Assembly: GCA_036898135.1 (NCBI GenBank)
Contig: CM072511.1
Span: 74,844,119 to 74,908,118 of the forward strand
Direction of reading: 5' to 3'
Source of the DNA: Oncomelania hupensis
Lineage: Eukaryota; Mollusca; Gastropoda; Littorinimorpha; Pomatiopsidae
Length of the DNA stretch: 64,000 nt
Below, piece by piece: positions 34,048-45,234 of this stretch; the stretch's first letter is position 1, and the number at the start of each line of letters is the position of its first letter. The notes under the pieces are model-generated. The model worked only from the letters and a program-made list of their open reading frames with translations. It was not told the origin of the DNA and did no database searches. Position numbers and translations under genes: made by a program.

Positions 34048-37000
34048 TTAGGTTTGTAATCTTTGTTTGACTATTTGAACTGAGCTGATGTAGCTGCTTG
34101 CAATTAAACAAAAGATTACTTGACGGACGAGGGATTTAAGAGGGGGGGGGGACGCGTAGGGGGAACTGGACTCCCTGATGATGCCCATCTTCAGCATCTC
34201 ATCGATGTCTTTCTTCAAGGATTCACGGGCCTTGAAAGGGATCGGGAAGGGCTTGGATCGAACAGGGATATTCGAAGTGAGGTGGACTTCGTGTTCGACC
34301 AAAGTTGTAGAGCCAGGGACATCGCTGAAGTTGTGGGGAAACTCGCCCATAAGGTCCTTGAGCTCCAACTTTTGACCTTCCGTCAAGCTCGGTTCTAGCT
34401 TAACGTCATCGATGCCTTCTTTGCTGTGGAAGTCTCCCAGTTCCAACAGTTCTTCGCTGTCAAAGCTGTCGTCGGTCACAGCTGCTGTGGCTGCGTGCAC
34501 AGTCTCTGATGGCCTTTCCACGTACAGCTTAAGGAGGTTGGCGTGGTATATCTTGGAATGCTGGCCGACCTTCACCTTGTAGTCGTTGATTCCCACCACG
34601 GTCTCCACTTCGTACGGGCCTTTCCACTGCATCAGCAACTTATTATGATCGGTAGGTAGCAGCACCAGCACTTTGTTGCCAGGTTTAAACTTCCTGTTCA
34701 CAGCCCTACGATCATAGTAGTGCTTTCCACAGTCTTGGGACTTCTTCAGGTTTTCTCTGGCTATCTCGAGAGTCTGCTCCAGCTTCTCCCGTAGCTCAAA
34801 CACGTACTGGTAGCTGTTCTTCACCTCTGGGGTGTCTACTTCTTTCGTCCACAGTTCTTTTAGGATGTGCATCGGCCCTCGGATGGTTCTTCCGTACAGC
34901 AGCTCGAACGGAGAAAAGCCGGTGGACTCCTGCGGTACTTCTCTGTAGGCGAAAAGTAAGGCGTTGATATAGCGATGCCATTGTCTGGGCTGCTCGCTGC
35001 ACAGTTTCTTCAGGGTGGACTTCAACGTAGCATTGAACTTTTCGACAAGCCCGTTGCACATTGGATGGTAGGGTGTCGTAGTTAAATGCCGGATGCTCAG
35101 CAGTCTGTTGACCTCCTTCATACAGTCAGAGACGAACTGCGTCCCGAGGTCTGTCAGAATTTCTTCAGGCACTCCAAGTCTACTGAACATGTCCACCAGT
35201 GCCTCTGCTACAGTTTCAGTGTCAATCTTCTTCAGTGGCACTGCTTCTGGGTACCGAGTCGCATAGTCTACTAAAGTCAGTACCCATCGATGACCTTCTT
35301 CACTCGGAGGTCTTATTTCGCCGATTAAGTCTAAGGCCACCCTCTTGAAAGGTCGGTCGATCAGAGGCATCCTCTGCATAGGCACTTTCGGGACCCTTCC
35401 TCGAGGTATGGTTTTCTGGCAAATGTCACACGATCGGCAGAAACGGCTGACGTCCGCATGAAGTCCTGGCCAGTAGAACACCGCCTGGATTCTGTCTGAC
35501 GTCTTCTTGATACCTAGGTGACCTCCCATAATTGAGTCATGCGCTACTTCCATCACCTGGCGCCTTAAGGGTAATGGTACCAGTACTTGACGTAGTGGTT
35601 TACCTCCGTTGACCCTCGGGTGCTGGAAGATTCTGTACAGGATCTTGGCCTTCACCTCAAAATAGACCGTGCCACTGCCCTTGGTCACGTGGTCTTGGCG
35701 GTTCCTATACTTGTTTAAAGTGCTATCAGCTTCCTGGAGCTGGATCAGCTTATCTCTGTCCACGATGGCAGCTTTTGAGTTGTCGGCGACCTTCAGTGGC
35801 GTAGACGTCTTGTCTCTCTTGGCCTGGGCCCTGGTAGTAACAGCACCGACGATCTCTGGTCGGCAGGGCTGAGCCGGAGTAGCCACATTGTCCCGTAGCA
35901 GCTCTGAAAGGTCTCCATCGGGAAATGGCAATGGATCCTCCTCCGCAACTTCGACATGTTGGGTTGAGGCAGGACTCCATTCTGAATCGGGGTCGTCGGG
36001 TCGCCTCGCGCCGTCGATATTCCCGATCATCAAATCGTATAGCGGCTTCTTCAGGCAAACCGCTTCGACTTCGCCTACGTAGAAAGGGGTGTTGACATGA
36101 ATCTTCGCAACTGGCGCTCTCACACATTTGCTGTCGGCCATAAGTGTCCATTTTGAATCGCCAGTGAACTGTTCTTTAGCGATTAGGTCTTCTCTGACGA
36201 TGACCCCACTACAGCCAGAGTCTCTTAAAACAGTCACTTCATGATTTCCGACGCGTCCCTTTGAAACAGGCATGTTCTGGACGGTCACAGCCGCGCTGGC
36301 GACGACGGGGATGGATTTTCCGTTGGCAAGGAGAAGTTGGCCATCGGTCATGCACTCTTGCACGTCCGCAGGGGTAGCTGTGCGCTCGGTCTCACTCGGA
36401 AGAATGACGCTCCCGCCGCACACCTGATGGTCAGATCTACTGGTTTGCCGTTGATTGGAAAACCGCCTCTGCCGGTTGCCCGCCGCTGCGTTGTCCGTAC
36501 TGCTCCGCTGTCCGCTACTTTTGTTTTGAGGACAGTTAGCCGCTCTGTGGTCTGTAGCGTTGCAGGTGAAACAGCCCCTTGAATGCCCTTCCCTGGGAGG
36601 AGGTGTGGAGTCTGTCTGTCTCTGGCTCGTCTGGCTTCCCTGGATCTGGTTCACATGGTTTCCAGTCTTCTGAAAATGTTTCGTCGCGCTGGGTGGCCCC
36701 AGGGTTTTCCCATGAGCGATGAGATATCTTTCAGCAGCCTCAGTCACATCTTTAAGCGTCTGCAGCTTTTGTTCTTCTAAGTGGGTCGCTAGGTCCTTGT
36801 GACAGGCATTGAGAAATTGTTCCTTCACGATCAGGTCATGGAGACTGTCGTAAGACTTCGTTTCGCCTGATAACTCCACCCACTTGTGTAGATATGACGA
36901 CAGGCGCTCCACAAACTGCTTTGGCGTCTCGTCTGACTTAGGCCGGCATTCACGGAAGAGTTTACGGTAGCCCTTCTCTGTAAAGTTGTAGCACTGCAAC

Positions 37001-37530
37001 AGGGCCTCTTTCAAGACGTCGTAGTTTTTGGCGTCATCGTTCGACAGTGTGGTGTAAACTTCGAGAGCTTGCCCCGTCAGAAGTGCACTCAGTCGAATCG
37101 CCCAGTCTCGAGGTTGCCAATTGGAGCTTTCGGCGAACCTTTCGAATCTCGCCAGATAGCTGTCGATCTGGTCCTTCCCGTCGACGAAAGCTGGCAATTT
37201 TGGAGCCGTATGGTCGTTGGTGACTTGTGGCGCGTGCTGATTGTTCTGGATACGCGCCAACTCTAGCTGGTACTGACGCTCAGCCTCTCTTTCCTCTCTG
37301 TCTTCTCGGCGACGTTGTTCTTCTATTTCTAGACGCTTCTGTTCTAATTCTCTTTCTTCACGGCGACGCTGCTCTTCTACTTCTAGACGCTTCTGTTCTA
37401 GTTCTATTTCTTTTTCTAGACGCTTCTCTTCCAATTCTCTTTCTCGTATTCTCTCCTGAGACTTGACGTACTCCGTCAGCTGCTTGCCTTTTAGATTCAG
37501 TTCAACCCCTTTCTGCCAGAAGTCAGCCAT
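34048..37530 (-). CDS. Gag-protease-integrase polyprotein of a gypsy element, RT truncated
   Basis: The frame has 1160 codons. Residues 25-95 are an extreme Glu/Arg coiled coil and 110-280 a gag capsid-type region. A CX2CX4HX4C zinc knuckle lies at 320-333 and the protease DSG at 437-439. The integrase zinc-binding His/Cys set is H664, H671, C701, C704. The catalytic triad is D734, D794 and E830, with 35 residues between the last two. A GPY/F-type module (WKGPY) lies near 969. The protein then enters the N-terminal part of RT (MGIIRESSSPYASP, near 1115-1129), after which the sequence is foreign. The integrase core is fully open, so the copy is young but incomplete. Confidence 0.9.
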   Translation of the reverse strand: MADFWQKGVELNLKGKQLTEYVKSQERIRERELEEKRLEKEIELEQKRLEVEEQRRREERELEQKRLEIEEQRRREDREEREAERQYQLELARIQNNQHAPQVTNDHTAPKLPAFVDGKDQIDSYLARFERFAESSNWQPRDWAIRLSALLTGQALEVYTTLSNDDAKNYDVLKEALLQCYNFTEKGYRKLFRECRPKSDETPKQFVERLSSYLHKWVELSGETKSYDSLHDLIVKEQFLNACHKDLATHLEEQKLQTLKDVTEAAERYLIAHGKTLGPPSATKHFQKTGNHVNQIQGSQTSQRQTDSTPPPREGHSRGCFTCNATDHRAANCPQNKSSGQRSSTDNAAAGNRQRRFSNQRQTSRSDHQVCGGSVILPSETERTATPADVQECMTDGQLLLANGKSIPVVASAAVTVQNMPVSKGRVGNHEVTVLRDSGCSGVIVREDLIAKEQFTGDSKWTLMADSKCVRAPVAKIHVNTPFYVGEVEAVCLKKPLYDLMIGNIDGARRPDDPDSEWSPASTQHVEVAEEDPLPFPDGDLSELLRDNVATPAQPCRPEIVGAVTTRAQAKRDKTSTPLKVADNSKAAIVDRDKLIQLQEADSTLNKYRNRQDHVTKGSGTVYFEVKAKILYRIFQHPRVNGGKPLRQVLVPLPLRRQVMEVAHDSIMGGHLGIKKTSDRIQAVFYWPGLHADVSRFCRSCDICQKTIPRGRVPKVPMQRMPLIDRPFKRVALDLIGEIRPPSEEGHRWVLTLVDYATRYPEAVPLKKIDTETVAEALVDMFSRLGVPEEILTDLGTQFVSDCMKEVNRLLSIRHLTTTPYHPMCNGLVEKFNATLKSTLKKLCSEQPRQWHRYINALLFAYREVPQESTGFSPFELLYGRTIRGPMHILKELWTKEVDTPEVKNSYQYVFELREKLEQTLEIARENLKKSQDCGKHYYDRRAVNRKFKPGNKVLVLLPTDHNKLLMQWKGPYEVETVVGINDYKVKVGQHSKIYHANLLKLYVERPSETVHAATAAVTDDSFDSEELLELGDFHSKEGIDDVKLEPSLTEGQKLELKDLMGEFPHNFSDVPGSTTLVEHEVHLTSNIPVRSKPFPIPFKARESLKKDIDEMLKMGIIRESSSPYASPPPLKSLVRQVIFCLIASSYISSVQIVKQRLQT

Positions 37531-38072
37531 CTTGATGCTTCTGGAAAGTTCTTTTCAAGAAAGTTCTTTTCTGGAAAGTTCTTTTTCTAGAAAGTTCTTG
37601 ACTGTAGAGTTCTTTTTCTTGAAAGTTCTTGACTGTGCTGTACCTTTCTAGACTGTTCTAGAACAGCACGCTTTCTGCAGTAGCGCTGATGCTTGTCACT
37701 AGTCGCCTTCGCTGACGCAGGCCCCGCTGTCCTCGTCGTATGCGACGCTGCACCACGCTGGTGTTGATGTACACGCTCCTGTGCTGAAGTAGACGCGACG
37801 TCCGCTCGCCGCTCTCTGTAACACTGGCGATGTAGCTCCGAGACTGTCCCTCGACGTAGTCCTGCGGCAGCCACGTAGTCCCGCTCTGTTGTTCGCTCAC
37901 GAAGCAACTCTTTGACGACTACACGCCCTTGCAGTCAACCCGAACCTATCGGTGATGTAGTCCCAGTATGTTGGCCCCTCTCGACGCAACTCGTTGGCGG
38001 CTACCCTCGATGACTGCCTCTCGTAACGTTGACTCGCTTGTTGTAGCAGTTGAACCCTTGGCTATGGCGTGA

Positions 38073-38090
38073 ATCGCGGCTTGACCCCCA
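38073..38090 (-). promoter_or_regulatory. Primer-binding site of the gypsy element
   Basis: Three bases after the LTR end, the minus strand reads TGGGGGTCAAGCCGCG, the TGG start expected for pairing with a tRNA 3' CCA end. The tRNA was not identified. Confidence 0.6.
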
Positions 38091-38093
38091 AAA

Positions 38094-38734
38094 TGTTACA
38101 CTCAGTTCGATGTTGGTGTTTTCTATCAGTATCTGATTCAGCCCCGATGCTTGAATTCCTGATAGGGTGTAACTCAGATTCGTTTATCCACGCAGCCCGC
38201 TCAAGCAGCATACAAGTCACAAAGTCGACGTATGAAGTTTTCCACTTTTATTCAGCACACATCAACAACTGCATACAATTCTCAATTCAACTCAACAACT
38301 TTCACAGCAACTCTCCAAATCACTATCAACAACTTTACTATCTCAACAGCAACTCGGCACACGATTAAATAACCTCTCTCTCTTTTCTCGAAAAATTTCG
38401 AACCCAGTAGACTAAAATGACGCACTACAGCCAATCAGAATTAAACATCGTCATCACTGACTTACGTCATTCATCTCTCCACACATACCCCGAACCTTCT
38501 CTTACTTCGACAATCGTCCCGAACCTTCGATTGATGGTAAACAAGGAGTTCCAGAGTATTCTCTAACAATATCGACCAACGAAAATTATCAACGTTATAC
38601 AAAGCCTCTCCTAACAACAATGCAAACTCAAATCAAAGGTAAATAAACTCCATTATTGAATACTTTGCAAAACGAAACGATTAGATCTATCGTGCGCGCT
38701 TCCGACATACTTTCGTTCGCGTTTCAACGTAACA
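38094..38734 (-). mobile_element. 5' LTR of the gypsy element
   Basis: The LTR is 641 bp with TGTTAC...GTAACA ends. It shares the block CAAGCATCGGGGCTGAATCA with the solo LTRs at 17465-17948, 19250-19479 and 44771-45234. No matching 3' LTR is present. The flank 38735-39046 has no recognisable feature. Confidence 0.8.
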
Positions 38735-39046
38735 CTCTACCACTATCATTCATATCCAGGTAATCACTTCATGAATGAAAATTACTATTAACCAAGCTCA
38801 CGCATTCCATTCATATTTCATTATCTACTACTCTACAACTATCGCCCCACGTAATTAATAATATTATTACATCAATGAAAATTCAATATTCCATCTCAGT
38901 GGACAACAGCTCACTACCTTTCAATACAAAAATATACTTATCCGCCATTTTACAAACATGTAAACACTATAAATACCTGTAATTTTTACAGCACAAAATA
39001 ACGATCCACTTCCAGAGAGAAAGTCCGTAGCACCTATACACCTTGA

Positions 39047-39139
39047 TAGGCTCTCACAAAATCCCGTTCTCTACAATGGACACAAGAATAAGATATGATC
39101 CTAATTTTCTTCTATTCTGGAAAGTTTGCACAATGTATC

Positions 39140-39186
<47 letters not shown>

Positions 39187-39868
39187 AATTGCCAAACGTT
39201 TTCCAAAAAACTGATGCACCGATGGGTAGAACAAGCCTTAGCTTAACCAAGCATTCGCTAAAAATTATGTGTTCAAAATACCTTTTACTTTCAAATGTGT
39301 TCTTAAATAGTTTATAATCTCTAAATATTTCTTCTCCCTAACAAAGCTTTTTCAAAAAAATCAGTTAACCTATCTTTTATACAAACCCATGACAAAACTG
39401 ATCTCTATATGGCTACAACTGCGTTAATAACTTTTCCGCTCATTCCATGAGGCAATAAAACATCAAACGGTGGTTCTCACTGTACCAAATATAAGGCTTT
39501 TATTTCCAGAAAGACAAACCATGTATTGAGCTTACTTCATTGTATTTTAAAAACATTTTTCAACAAAAACATTTAAAGTAAAACATTTGATCAACAGTTG
39601 AGTAATAACAGCCTGAAACCTGCCTGTAACTCAGCTTTTTATCAGTTCATTTTACCAATCGCTTATTCAGCATGGAGGTATAACATTTGCTTAACAAGCT
39701 AGGCAAAGATAAACCACGACAGTTATCTGTTGTATATACATCACTGTTTTTAAAAATCAGTACAATTATAGCCCTAGCCCACTCAGCTGGATAAATTCCG
39801 TTATTAAAAAGAATATTAAACAGTTTTGTCAGTTCCTGGAGATATTGAATGCAGGAGTCACAATTCAT
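39047..39868 (-). mobile_element. LINE RT fragment with (ATT)n tract (right arm)
   Basis: This is the inverted copy of 31341-32146; 39647-39868 on the minus strand carries the same RT segment. The (ATT)n tract lies at about 39138-39182 and is shorter than the partner tract in the left arm. Coordinates below 39075 are flank outside the arm. Confidence 0.7.
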
Positions 39869-41925
39869 TCAGTGTTGCGCTGGAGTTTTGCATGTGGATG
39901 GCACGCAGGAGACGCTCTTTTCGTCCCCTGTCCCTGTCCCCAGCAGTCCTGAAATATTCCTGAGCGACTTGCTTAATGTCGTTGTCAGTCGCATCTTTTG
40001 TTGCTTTATTCTGCCGTACTGCCTCTGCAATTGAGTAGGATAATAACAATTAATGTATAATCCTTATTGATCAACATACTGCACCCTAGTAGTTATTTTT
40101 TCATTTTTCCGTTCCTCAACATCCAGCTGACTACGCAGGACGATCCACAATGTCCACTAAAAAAAAAAACCTTAAAAAAAATCATTGAATATGTGTCAAC
40201 ACCCCAAAGATGGACCATGTTTACAGGAACATAAAATTGAGAGGTGCTGGGACAGTGTCAGAAATGTGTTATTAAAGAAAATAACTAGGAGGGTAAAGCC
40301 CATTTGATTAGCATGCGGTAATGAAAAACCATGAAATTAGTGTTATATTTGTCAAAAACAACAAAGACCTTGCAATGACCTTGACCCTGTGACTTTGACC
40401 TTCACGTGACCTTTGAGGTTCATGTATTATCAAATTATAAACCAATGTTGATGTATATTCCACTGTACAACCACAAAATTTGACATTTTTCATAAGGCCT
40501 AAAATGATCTTGACCTTCAAGATCAACATAAAATCTTAACATATATAAAAGATCAATCTAAGATCTCTACATGCACGTTTGGACTTTTTTATTTCTCATA
40601 GTTTGTGTCAAGGTCACTTCAAAGAACCCATGTAATCTGAATTTGGAAATCCCTAGTGACCCTGATCTTGAAGTGAGGCTGACCAAACTTGCATGGTTGG
40701 TGTGTCTCATTAATATCTTTCATGCGTCAAAGAGTCATAAGTCCTTTATTAATAACTTGTGAAAAATGTGAATGTTTAATATATATGTGTTCAAAATACC
40801 CTTTACTTTCAAATGCGTTCTTAAATATACTACTCAAAATAATACAGGGGCCACTTGGACATATGGGTCTCTCTTTAAATCAGAAACACGAATTCAATTT
40901 ATGAGTTCATCATATTTTATTGCAATCATTTCTGCATCAATAACAAAAAAGATTTGAGACATCAGTCGCTTAAAATTCGAGTAAATTCAATTTAACTGGA
41001 CATACCCCTCATTTACAAAATCAAAACTTAGAGTCAGTATCGGGTGTGGCCACCGTTTGCATCAATGCAGTCTTGGCATCGTTGTCTCATGGACCGTATA
41101 CGGTTATGGAGGATGTTTCCTGGGATGGCCAACCACTCTTGCTGGAGAACTTGGGTGGGCCAGAACTTCAAGGTTAGCTCCTGGAGGGAGGTTTGCCCGT
41201 GTCTGTCGACCCAAGACATCCCACAGATGTTCTAAGGGGTTCAAATCGGGTGATCGAGCCGGCCAATCCATCCTTATGACGTGCTGTTGCTGCAGGAAGT
41301 CATTGATGATACGCGCTCGGTGGGGTCTGGCATTATCGTCCTGTAGTATGGCACCTTCCCCAATGGCCCGCAGAGCTGGGAGGACCCTAGGTTGTAGGAC
41401 GTCATCCCTGTAGCCAATACCGTTTAAGTTGCCATGAATTTGGAGCAGGGGTGTTCTGAAGTTTAATGCGAAGCCACCCCACATCATGACAGATCCACCA
41501 CCAAAGCGGTCATGCTCGCGCACCGTCGCATCAGCAAAACGCTCCCGTGGACGCCTCCAAACATTCACTCGACGGTCGTTGAAAGACAAGGAGAACCGAG
41601 ACTCGTCTGTAAAGAGCACCCTTGACCAATGTTGCCTAGTCCACACCAACTGACGCCGAGCCCAGGCCAAACGCGCTGCACGGTGAGCTGGGGTGAGCAA
41701 AGGCTGTACTGCTGGTCGTCTTGATCGCAGGTTTGCCTCGTGTAGACGGTTGCGAATTGTCTGGTCGCTGACGTTAACATTGCTGGCTGTGTGAAGCTGT
41801 CTTCTGATGGTGTTTGCTGTAGCGGACCTCATCCTCAGAGCTGACAGGGTGATGAAATGGTCTTGTCTTGCAGTGGTAACGCTGGGGCGTCAGGACCTTC
41901 TTGGTTCTTGGACGCTTCCAGTGTT

Positions 41926-43492
41926 CAGACCTGCCAACCAGTACGATTTGACCGTATTATTTTACGATGAAATTGAAAAAATACGAAAATACGACGATTT
42001 AGAAAATAATACGATGAGTTAAAAAAAACGATCATAGGTCTTTGTGAACCCTAAATCTGGTTTATCGGTACAACAGTTACAGCACTGTTAACAGCCATCG
42101 CACACGACGCAGCCAGCGATATGGTAGGCCAAGTCGCGCGTTTTGACAATAAAAAATAAAAACGAACCCTTGGGATTGGTCGCGCACTGGCTGCATCGTG
42201 TGCGATGGCTATAATACTATCAGAAGACCGGAAAAAGAATAAACCTATTTGCATACAGTTTTGTCCAATCAATGGTCGCGTTGATTTCATGAACCACCAA
42301 GGGTATATTAAATTCTTTCTTAAGCAAAGAAAAATATGGCGGGCAGAGGTAGGCCGTGGAAACGCACTAGTAAATCTCCCCCTGCTACTGCTGACATCGC
42401 TTCTAAAAAACAGAGGAGGCAGCAACACTTTCTTCCTTCTTACTCTAAGGATTATCCTTGCATCGTCGCATCAAAAGTCAACAGCAAATACGCTCGATGC
42501 TGTGTCTGTGAGTTCGATTTTTCAGTCGCGCATGGCGGTTTCGATGATGTGAAAAAACATGTCCAGTCGAAGAGGCATATTGCAAAGGCTTCGGCATTGA
42601 AAAATGCTTCGTCAATCGCTAGCTATGTCTCAACGAAAGATGCAGACTTGAAAACAATTCGAAGTGAGGCATATTTTACTGCATTTCTGGTGGAGCATAA
42701 TGTGCCTATTTCGGCATCGGACCATGCTGGACAACTTTTCAAAAAAATGTTCCCGGACAGTGAAATTGCAAAGAGCTATGGTTCAGCTAGAACCAAGACG
42801 ACTGCTATAATTAACGAATGTGCAGCTGCCAGCAAAAAAATATCTCAGTGAATGCATGCAAGGTCCCTTTGTTTTGGGCACTGATGGCAGTCAGGAAGGA
42901 GAAGACAAATATTTTCCAATTGTTGTCAGAGCTCTTGATCGCAATTGGAACATCAAAACAGAGTTACTAAGCACCCCATCCTGTGACAAATCTGCAACAA
43001 GTCAGGCGAAACAAAACTGACTTCCGAGGATCCATGAGCAGGCAAACCCTAGATTCTCTCATGGTTCTAAAGTCCGAAAATAAAAAGCCATGCTATGAGA
43101 GAGAATTTTCAGAACAGTTTTTGAAAAAATGCAAGTCGGCAACCAAAATGCAGCAGAGTGCAGCTGCTACTTCAGCAACATGCTCCACCCCCACTTGTCT
43201 TTCTAGCAGGTGAAAAGCTTTATACATTGATTTTTTGTGGAACTAGTGTGAAGAACACTAAATACTGGAAATAGACATGAATTGAGATACTGCAGCATTT
43301 AAGAGATACCGTGTGAAGACTTTTAATTATTAAAAATAAAGGTTTAATTACAATCAACGTGTAAGTGACGTAAAACAGACGCCGCTTTGTAATTATGTTT
43401 TTCGTCGTTTCCAAAATACTATTGTTTTATTAAAAATACTATCAAAATTTTATTTGAGTACTATCGAGTCCTTACTGGGGTTGGCAGGTCTG
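41926..43492 (+). mobile_element. Internally deleted hAT-like transposon with 6-bp target duplication
   Basis: The ends are CAGACCTGCCAACC and its inverse. AGTGTT flanks it (41920-41925, 43493-43498). Removing it exactly restores the Tc1 sequence seen in the left arm, so both borders are certain. It carries a zinc-finger and core fragment (42336-43020) and a C-terminal tail (43020-43213). A second element with CAGACCTG ends and a 6-bp duplication is at 20096-20301. Most hAT elements give 8-bp duplications, so the placement is tentative. Confidence 0.85.
42336..43213 (+). pseudogene. hAT-like transposase, N- and C-terminal pieces, most of the catalytic core deleted
   Basis: 42336-42851 encodes a BED/C2H2-like finger (CCVCEFDFSVAHGG followed by DDVKKHVQSKRH), then EAYFTAFLVEHNVPISASDH and IAKSYGSARTKT. 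A frameshift near 42840 leads into 42820-43020 with FVLGTDGSQEGEDKYFPIVVR, which probably holds the first catalytic Asp. The sequence then jumps to a C-terminal tail (DFRGSMSRQTLDSLMVLKS, EFSEQFLKKCKSATK) ending near 43213. The middle of a normal transposase is absent, so the copy cannot be autonomous. Confidence 0.7.
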
Positions 43493-44517
43493 AGTGTTGT
43501 TAAAGCGCTCCCGCAGCCTTTGGACAACAGAGTGGGACACTCCCAGCTGCCTGCCAACTTCTCTCACCCCCATCCCTTCCTGAAGCCATGCAATAGCTCT
43601 GCCTCTATCCGCATCAGTCAATCGTTGCCTTGGGGGCATGGTTAGAAAAGCAGCAAAAGCGCTGCTTTTTTACCCAGAAAAAAGCGCCGATTGTTGAACT
43701 GAACTCAGAAAATGCAAGCCTTTCGCGTGCAAATCACTTTTTAATGTTGAAAATTTTGCTTTATTAGCAAGACAACAGTAAATTAGGGTCATTTTTTGGT
43801 AAAAATTGGGTTTGTTTTTCAACTCAGTCCAGAAAGTTCAAAATTCACACATGTGATTACTTGTCAGAATAAGATTGTCTTGAATGTTACTGTACAGGAT
43901 AAGTTTTGAAATAAGCAATATAAGCGATATTATTGATAGCAGCAAAAAATAATTAAACTAAATGAAATATGAGAGTGGCCCTTCAATTATTTTGAGTAGT
44001 ATAGTTTATAGTCTCTAAATATTTCTTCACATCTAACAGAGCCTTTCTATTCTGGACCATAGATGTATTTCAATTTCTGTTTGAGTAGTGAAACAAAAAA
44101 ATGGTTACACCCTACACTTTGTTGCAACCAAGCATAATAATAAGGTGTCCTTTACAAGAGTTACCCAGCAGATGTATTATTTATGAGGTATTGTCAATCA
44201 AAAATGGTGTAAATATTGGTGCCAATATTGTGATGAATATATTCAGATGCGATTTTGAGCAGATGTTTTGCACAAGTTTTACGCACAAGTGCTGTAAAAA
44301 TGTGTCATCAATTTTTAATACACAAAAAATATGCATTAATGCAATCCTGATGTTGGCATTATATAACAATCATATTAACATGGTCTAACCAGGGTGAATT
44401 TGCCTTTTAATATTTATGGCGGGGAAGGAGGAACCAGGTGCGAAATATTTAAAATTAGATAAATTTAGATGAATCATCATTCCATGCGATTCAGCTGAAG
44501 ATCTCCATTAGTAATAG

Positions 44518-44723
44518 CAGCCCTGAAAATGAAAAAAAGGTCCCACTAGCCTTTGGCTAGTAACTTAAAACTTTTACTAGCCAAACTAAAAATTTTACTA
44601 GCCAAACTAAAAAAAAGTTCATTTTAGCGCACTCGCATTTGGCGACTAAAGTTTTTTTTTTTAGTCGGCAATTTTTTTTTTCACTCGCCATGGCGACTAA
44701 ATTAGTCGCCATTTTCAGGCCTA
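44518..44723. mobile_element. 206-bp MITE unique to the right arm
   Basis: The ends are CAGCCCTGAAAATG and the near-inverse CATTTTCAGGCCT. AATAG lies on both sides (44513-44517, 44724-44728), and the left arm has the uninterrupted sequence ATTAGTAATAGTATTATC. The interior contains repeated GGCGACTAAA motifs in opposite orientation. It is probably a non-autonomous hAT-type element, inserted after the arm duplication. Confidence 0.75.
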
Positions 44724-44770
44724 AATAGTATTATCAATTCAAAGTCTCTGGGCTAAATGTTCTTCAAAAC

Positions 44771-45234
44771 TGTAACCATCTTTTGGACATGATAAATAAG
44801 TCAGCTTTTGTCAATTTTGTTTTGCAAAATGTTGATAATTTTTGAGAATTTTATGGAATTACTTGTTTCTTATCGATCGAAGCTTCTAGACCTTACGGGT
44901 AACAGCTGGTCGAATCTAAACATTACATGATGCAAGGCATTGAATAGTTCCGGTGACGAGTTTTATTTTGATTGGGTGTTATTGTGTCACTCATGTTGGA
45001 ACGTTCTAACGTTTTCTCGATTGTCTGCTTGTAAGGATGATCTTTGTAGTGATTTTCTAAAAGCGATCTTGTATGCAGTTATTGATGTTTGCTGAATAAA
45101 GTTGGAAAACCTTATACGATGACTCCTGCCTTGTTGCTGAGTGAACAAGTTGCGTGGATAAACGAATTCGAGTTACAAATATCAAGATTCAAGCATCGGG
45201 GCTGAATCACCTATTGATAAAATACTGTGTAACT
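44771..45234 (+). mobile_element. Probable solo LTR related to the spacer gypsy LTR (right arm)
   Basis: This is the inverted counterpart of 17465-17948. Near its 3' part it contains AATAAA (in CTGAATAAAGTTGG), a likely LTR polyadenylation signal, followed by the shared AAGCATCGGGGCTGAATCA block. Confidence 0.6.

Larger units (their letters stand above)
34130..38734 (-). mobile_element. Truncated Ty3/gypsy element with integrase upstream of RT (Gmr1-like order)
   Basis: On the minus strand, from 38734 down, the order is LTR (38094-38734), primer site, leader (37531-38093), then one long gag-protease-integrase frame that runs into the start of RT. It is cut at about 34130 beside a G-run, so most of RT, RNase H and the second LTR are missing. 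The order gag-PR-IN-RT differs from most Ty3/gypsy elements, where IN is last, and matches the Gmr1-like group. Confidence 0.85.
40828..44001 (-). mobile_element. Tc1-like transposon, right-arm copy, interrupted by a hAT-like element
   Basis: This is the inverted counterpart of 28759-30378 with the same ends and TA flanks. The transposase is split: 41104-41832 on the minus strand holds the catalytic core with the same C-terminal frameshift as the left copy, and the N-terminal part lies around 43500-43640. The 1567-bp insert at 41926-43492 separates them. Confidence 0.85.
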
